This document shows, one piece after another, positions 12,839 through 16,357 of a DNA stretch of 16,357 bases. How positions within the stretch are numbered: position 1 is the first letter of the stretch; each line of letters opens with the position of its first letter. This DNA is from an uncultured Selenomonadales bacterium. GTDB taxonomy: Bacteria > Bacillota > Negativicutes > Selenomonadales > Selenomonadaceae. Both the position numbers and the translations under genes were made by a program. The notes under the pieces are model-generated. The model was not told the DNA's origin, made no database searches, and saw only the letters and a list, made by a program, of their open reading frames with translations. Where the stretch lies: assembly GCA_937877655.1 (NCBI GenBank), contig CALFJC010000153.1:1-16357 (forward strand), given 5' to 3'.

Positions 12839-13522
12839 TTATATCTCCGGATTAAGTTCCGCGCCATACTCGCGCAGGAAAATTTTTTGATAGCGGCGAT
12901 ATTTCGGATCAAGCGGCTTTTCTTTCGGGCAATGAATGCACCAAAAATCTTCCGACTGATTCGGCACAACCACCCGATAACCTGCGCGGCTCATTTCCTT
13001 GCAAAGCGAAGTGTCATAAAGATGCCAGCCGTCAAATAAATCTTCGCGCCAAGTCAAATCGTATTGCGTCGCCAAAAAAAGTCCGTCAACCGATTCAACT
13101 TCCAGATAATCGCCGTCAGGCTCGTCGCACTCCGAATCAACGACACTTTCGGGCTCGCAGGCGTGCAAAACTCGCCCGTAAGTTCTCATGCCGTCCCACC
13201 AAACGCCCGTCGCAGGAAGATTCATGCAACCAATCATGCCGACAACCCCGATTGTCTTATCGGAAAAAATTTTCAGCAGGTCGGCAACCAAATTTTTATT
13301 CACAACGAAAGTATCTTGATGAAGATAAATTTTGTACTTCGCATTTGAATTTTTCATGGCGCGATTGTAACCTTCGGTCATGGATTTTGCGTCGCGAACG
13401 TCGATAAACTCCGCCGCCATGCCTTCGGGAATTTTCAAATGTTTCAAGTACAAAAGACATTCGCTGTACCACCAATCGCTGTTCACGCAAGTTATAAATG
13501 CAACTTTTTTATCGTCAAGCAA
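12839..13522 (-). CDS. StrF-type glycosyltransferase family protein (GT2-like, PF13712 type)
   Basis: Translation starts at TTG 13522 with GGAGGG (13536-13531) eight bases upstream; that site lies within the end of the acetyltransferase gene, which overlaps by eight bases. The 227-residue product opens with the nucleotide-sugar strand VAFITCVNSDWW and carries AKYKIYLHQDTFVV with HQD at 68-70, the equivalent of the DxD metal site. GVVGMIGC, a DGLFLATQYDL acceptor-site segment and GWHLYDTSLCKEM follow. This pattern is that of the StrF/Glyco_tranf_2_5 group, often found in polysaccharide and protein-glycan clusters of Firmicutes. It is likely cytoplasmic; donor and acceptor sugars cannot be read from sequence. 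Part of a coupled set with the acetyltransferase and methyltransferase-like genes. Confidence 0.8.
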   Translation of the reverse strand: MLDDKKVAFITCVNSDWWYSECLLYLKHLKIPEGMAAEFIDVRDAKSMTEGYNRAMKNSNAKYKIYLHQDTFVVNKNLVADLLKIFSDKTIGVVGMIGCMNLPATGVWWDGMRTYGRVLHACEPESVVDSECDEPDGDYLEVESVDGLFLATQYDLTWREDLFDGWHLYDTSLCKEMSRAGYRVVVPNQSEDFWCIHCPKEKPLDPKYRRYQKIFLREYGAELNPEI

Positions 13523-14009
13523 AATTTTTTCCCTCCAAATTTTTTATCATTAAAAATTCTTCTCCGCGCTCTTCGACGACTTCAAAATTTAATTTCCGAT
13601 AAAGCTCGACCGCCGCGAGATTTTCTTTTTGAACGGACAGCGAAACTCGTTTGAAATTTTTTTCCGCGAGTTTGATAAAAATTTTTTCGAGCAAAGCGGT
13701 TGCAATTCCCTTGCGACGAAAATTTTCCAAAACCGACAAGGCAAGCGAAGGCGTTTCGTTGTCAATATGCCCGTAGTCATTCATGATTCTCGTCCAACAC
13801 TCGCCGACAAGTTTTTTATCCGCTTCGGCGACAAAACAAGTGTCCGACGCCCGCGCTCCGAAATTTTCTACATAAATCTGAAGTTCGGGGCGTTGCAAAA
13901 TTTTCCGCGCAGGTTTTGCCGCGCCTTCGGGAATGTAAATCGCCTCGTATAAAAAATTTTCAAGTTCGCCGTATTCGTTCGGTTTCATTTCGCGAATCAT
14001 AAAATCCAA
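13515..14009 (-). CDS. GNAT-family N-acetyltransferase
   Basis: Two starts compete. TTG 14009 has GGGAG (14022-14018) eight bases upstream; ATG 14000 gives the usual-looking MIREMKPNEY start but has only a weak site. I chose the TTG (164 residues). The GNAT fold is seen in the order IREMKPNEYGELENFL (beta1-alpha1), ASDTCFVAEADKKLVGECWTRI (beta2-beta3), LALSVLENFRRKGIATALLEK with the acetyl-CoA loop RRKGIA, and VSLSVQKENLAAVELYRKLNFEVV (beta5-alpha4). It transfers an acetyl group from acetyl-CoA to an amine; the acceptor is unknown. The gene overlaps the glycosyltransferase by eight bases and diverges from the HD-domain gene across about 95 bp. Confidence 0.8.
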   Translation of the reverse strand: MDFMIREMKPNEYGELENFLYEAIYIPEGAAKPARKILQRPELQIYVENFGARASDTCFVAEADKKLVGECWTRIMNDYGHIDNETPSLALSVLENFRRKGIATALLEKIFIKLAEKNFKRVSLSVQKENLAAVELYRKLNFEVVEERGEEFLMIKNLEGKNFA

Positions 14010-14104
14010 CAGAATCACTCCCGCCGAAAGTTTATCACAAGTCGAAAGGAAAATAAAACATAAAGCAGAATCAGCAGGGAGAAAAAATTTTGGGAGATGT
14101 TTTG

Positions 14105-14665
14105 ATGAACGAATTGACATTGGAAAAAGTGAAAGAAATTTTGCGCAAGCACGTAACGGAGCCGCATTTATTTGTTCACGCGGCGGCAGTCAGCGGCGCA
14201 ATGGGCGCGTTGGCGGAGCATTTCGGCGGCGACAAAGAACATTGGGCGGCTATCGGCTATTTGCACGACGTTGACTTTGAAAAATTTCCCGAAGAACATT
14301 GCCAACACGTCAGAGAACTTTTGGAGCCCGAAGGAATTTCGGAAGACGACATTAAAACGATAATTTCTCACGGCTACGGCTTGACGGGCGCGAATATCAA
14401 ACCCGAAACCGATTGTCAAAAATCTTTGTTCGCGGTCGACGAATTGACGGGCATTGTTCATGCTTATGCGCTTATGCGTCCCGAAAAAATGGCGGGCATG
14501 TCGGTTAAAAGTTTGAAGAAAAAATTCAAGGACAAAAGATTTGCGGCGAAATGTGACCGCGAAGTAATTCAGCGCGGCGCGGACGATTTGGGAATGGAGC
14601 TCGGAAAATTGATGGAGCTTTGCATTAAGGGCATGACGGAACGCGCCGACGAATTGGAATTGTGA
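14105..14665 (+). CDS. HD-domain hydrolase (predicted metal-dependent phosphohydrolase)
   Basis: ATG 14105 is chosen because GGGAG (14092-14096) lies eight bases upstream; an in-frame TTG at 14090 overlaps it. The 186-residue product has the HD-superfamily pattern: His in LFVHAAAV (about residue 22), HD in IGYLHDVDFEKF (about 57), His in IISHGYG (about 91) and Asp in FAVDELTG (about 113). This arrangement matches the stand-alone HDIG-type family often annotated as COG2316 predicted hydrolase. Substrate, probably a nucleotide or phosphate ester, is unknown. Its stop overlaps the GTG start of the methyltransferase (GTGA), a sign of coupled translation. Confidence 0.8.
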   Translation: MNELTLEKVKEILRKHVTEPHLFVHAAAVSGAMGALAEHFGGDKEHWAAIGYLHDVDFEKFPEEHCQHVRELLEPEGISEDDIKTIISHGYGLTGANIKPETDCQKSLFAVDELTGIVHAYALMRPEKMAGMSVKSLKKKFKDKRFAAKCDREVIQRGADDLGMELGKLMELCIKGMTERADELEL

Positions 14666-16302
14666 TTAACTTTGACGCGCCGCCGCTTAAAAATGTGACG
14701 GAAATCCTTCTGCGCGGCTTGAAGATTGATAATTTGTCCGAAGTGAAGCCCCGCGCCTTGAAAACTGCCGATGAAAAATTTCTTCGCACAAGAAAAAATG
14801 CCGAAGTCTTTTCGCCGAGCCGATTGGTAAAGCAGATGATTGACGCGCTTGACGACGAAAATTTGTTTTGGCAAAGTAAAATTGATTCGCGTTGGTTGGA
14901 AATTGCTTGCGGCGAGGCTCCTTTTCTTGTCAATCGCTACGACGCCGAGACGGGCGAAAAAATTCCCTTCAACGCCCGCGCAGGCATTCTCGACAGAAAA
15001 TTTCGCGCCATTCCCGCCGATGCCGATAAAATTTTTTGGGCGAAACGCGCCGTTCAAAGCATTTACGGCTACGAAATTCAGAGCGACAGTCTGTTAATTG
15101 CCCGCGCAAATATTTTATTGAGTTTTGCGGAGTTTGCAGAGGATTTTACGGCAAAAGATTTGTCGGAAGTCGCGGAGATTATCGGCAAAAATCTTTGGCT
15201 TGCGGACGGCTTACAAACTTTTTCCGCGCAGGGCAGTTTATTTGACGAGCCGAATTTTGATTATAAAATCACTGATTGGCTGACGGGCGAAGAATATTTT
15301 TTCGGAGGTAACGGAATGAAATTTGATTTTGTGGTAGGCAACCCGCCCTATCAAGAGGAAACGGACAGCGACAGCACTCGCAAATTGCCCGTCTACGATA
15401 AATTTATGGAGGCGGCGCATAAAATCGGAGAAAAAGTTGAGTTGATAACGCCTGCGCGATTTCTCTTTAATCAAGGAGATACTCCAAAAGATTTTAATCA
15501 ACGTATGCTTAACGACGAGCATTTAAAAGTTCTTGATTATGCGCCCGACGCAAAAAAATATTTCAAAGGCGTAGACATCAAGGGTGGCGTGGCAATTACT
15601 CTTCGCGACGAGGAAAAAAATTTTGGCGCGATTGGAACGTTCATTCTGTTTGACGAATTAAAATCCATTCACAAAAAAATTGTTCTCGACAATGAAAATT
15701 TTCGCCCGCTCAATGAAATTATTTATCCGCGTGCGATTTATCGTTTTGTTAAGGATAATTCTTTCGTTGATACCAACGCTTTTGAAAAGATGCGAGAATT
15801 TTTCTTTGACGAAAAGCCGAACGACGACAACGAGTACATTAAAATTTTCGGTTTGATAAAAAATCGGAGATACTACAAATGGATTCGTCACAACGCTGTA
15901 ACGAATCACGAGAGCTTAGATAAATATAAAGTTTTTGTACCTCAAGCAAACGGCGCGGGAACTTTTGGCGAAGAACTTAGCAAGCCTGTTATTGGCGAGC
16001 CGCTGACAATCAGCACAGCAACTTTTACAGTCATCGGAAACTTTGATACCCGCGCAGAAGCCGACGCTTGCTTGAAATATATCAAAAGCAAATTTTGCAG
16101 GGCAATGCTGGACATTCTCAAAGTTACACAGCACAATCCGCCGCAAACTTGGGCAAAGGTTCCGTTGCAAGATTTTACTTCGGCTTCGGATATTGATTGG
16201 AGCGTCAGCATTCCCGAAATCGACGCGCAACTTTATAAAAAATACGAGCTGGACGCCGCCGAGATAAAATTTATCGAAGAAAAAGTCCGCCCAATGGAGT
16301 AA
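14662..16302 (+). CDS. Eco57I-like N6-adenine DNA methyltransferase (modification gene, possibly orphan)
   Basis: The gene starts at GTG 14662, overlapping the HD gene stop. Of 546 residues, 45-230 form the catalytic domain: NAEVFSPSRLVKQMID precedes motif I, which reads LEIACGEAPFLVNRYD (79-94), and the catalytic motif IV is VVGNPPYQEE with NPPY at 227-230, the adenine-N6 signature. The C-terminal half (about 330-546) has the mixed pattern of a target-recognition domain (DKYKVFVPQANGAGTFGE, FTVIGNFDTRAEADACLKYI). No PD-(D/E)xK nuclease motif is seen, so it is not a type IIG fusion. A partner nuclease may lie downstream of the window, or it may be an orphan methylase. An internal GGAGG (15304-15308) sits before ATG 15316. 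Confidence 0.85.
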   Translation: MINFDAPPLKNVTEILLRGLKIDNLSEVKPRALKTADEKFLRTRKNAEVFSPSRLVKQMIDALDDENLFWQSKIDSRWLEIACGEAPFLVNRYDAETGEKIPFNARAGILDRKFRAIPADADKIFWAKRAVQSIYGYEIQSDSLLIARANILLSFAEFAEDFTAKDLSEVAEIIGKNLWLADGLQTFSAQGSLFDEPNFDYKITDWLTGEEYFFGGNGMKFDFVVGNPPYQEETDSDSTRKLPVYDKFMEAAHKIGEKVELITPARFLFNQGDTPKDFNQRMLNDEHLKVLDYAPDAKKYFKGVDIKGGVAITLRDEEKNFGAIGTFILFDELKSIHKKIVLDNENFRPLNEIIYPRAIYRFVKDNSFVDTNAFEKMREFFFDEKPNDDNEYIKIFGLIKNRRYYKWIRHNAVTNHESLDKYKVFVPQANGAGTFGEELSKPVIGEPLTISTATFTVIGNFDTRAEADACLKYIKSKFCRAMLDILKVTQHNPPQTWAKVPLQDFTSASDIDWSVSIPEIDAQLYKKYELDAAEIKFIEEKVRPME

Positions 16303-16357
16303 TTGCCCCCGCTTTTAAAAAGTGTGGGCACGCCGAAACGCTGTCGCGAACTGCGAT

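Noticed and set aside
14662..16302. Type IIG fused restriction-modification enzyme
   Set aside because: At 546 residues it is about half the usual size and no PD-(D/E)xK nuclease motif is visible before the methyltransferase domain.

Overview
The window looks like chromosomal DNA of a diderm Firmicute, most likely a member of the Negativicutes (Selenomonas-like). This placement is inference. It rests on secreted CsgG, LPP20 and FlgT-type envelope proteins beside low-GC Firmicute-style gene arrangement with strong GGAGG ribosome binding sites, TTG starts and intrinsic terminators. No rRNA, tRNA, CRISPR array, complete insertion sequence or phage gene was seen.

Layout. (1) Positions 1-6491, plus strand: an envelope locus. 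A 234-bp tandem duplication has produced a mini-gene in front of a CsgG-like protein. An LPP20-like protein, a FlgT-like protein and a second CsgG-like protein follow. Then come a PAS-degenerate GGDEF-EAL protein (predicted c-di-GMP phosphodiesterase) and a small secreted repeat protein, closed by a terminator. Between the FlgT-like and second CsgG-like genes, a duplicated gene tail has been split by a 152-bp palindromic element with terminal inverted repeats and a likely TTA target duplication. (2) 6511-7488: an orphan FecCD-type ABC permease, then a hairpin-rich intergenic repeat. (3) 7685-9789: a tight three-gene operon (PPOX/Nim-like flavoprotein, P-loop small-molecule kinase, UbiA-family prenyltransferase). 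(4) 9893-10145: the left end of a relative of the palindromic element, fused to the last 67 or so codons of a site-2 protease (M50) gene, which is clearly a remnant. (5) 10184-14009, minus strand: GNAT acetyltransferase, StrF-type glycosyltransferase and methyltransferase-like gene in a coupled run. Downstream, on its own promoter, is a RiPP module: a 65-aa precursor with a double-glycine leader, an intrinsic terminator, then a radical SAM/SPASM maturase. (6) 14105-16302, plus strand: an HD-domain hydrolase translationally coupled to an Eco57I-like DNA adenine methyltransferase.

The most interesting system is the RiPP module. The precursor has no cysteine, so any radical SAM modification cannot be a thioether, and the terminator between precursor and enzyme would keep the peptide in excess. 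The second is the four-gene CsgG/LPP20/FlgT cluster. It resembles the Vibrio FlgO-FlgP-FlgT set but lacks lipoboxes, sits away from flagellar genes, and shares a transcription unit with a c-di-GMP phosphodiesterase. All functional names come from recognising motifs by eye; no database search was run.
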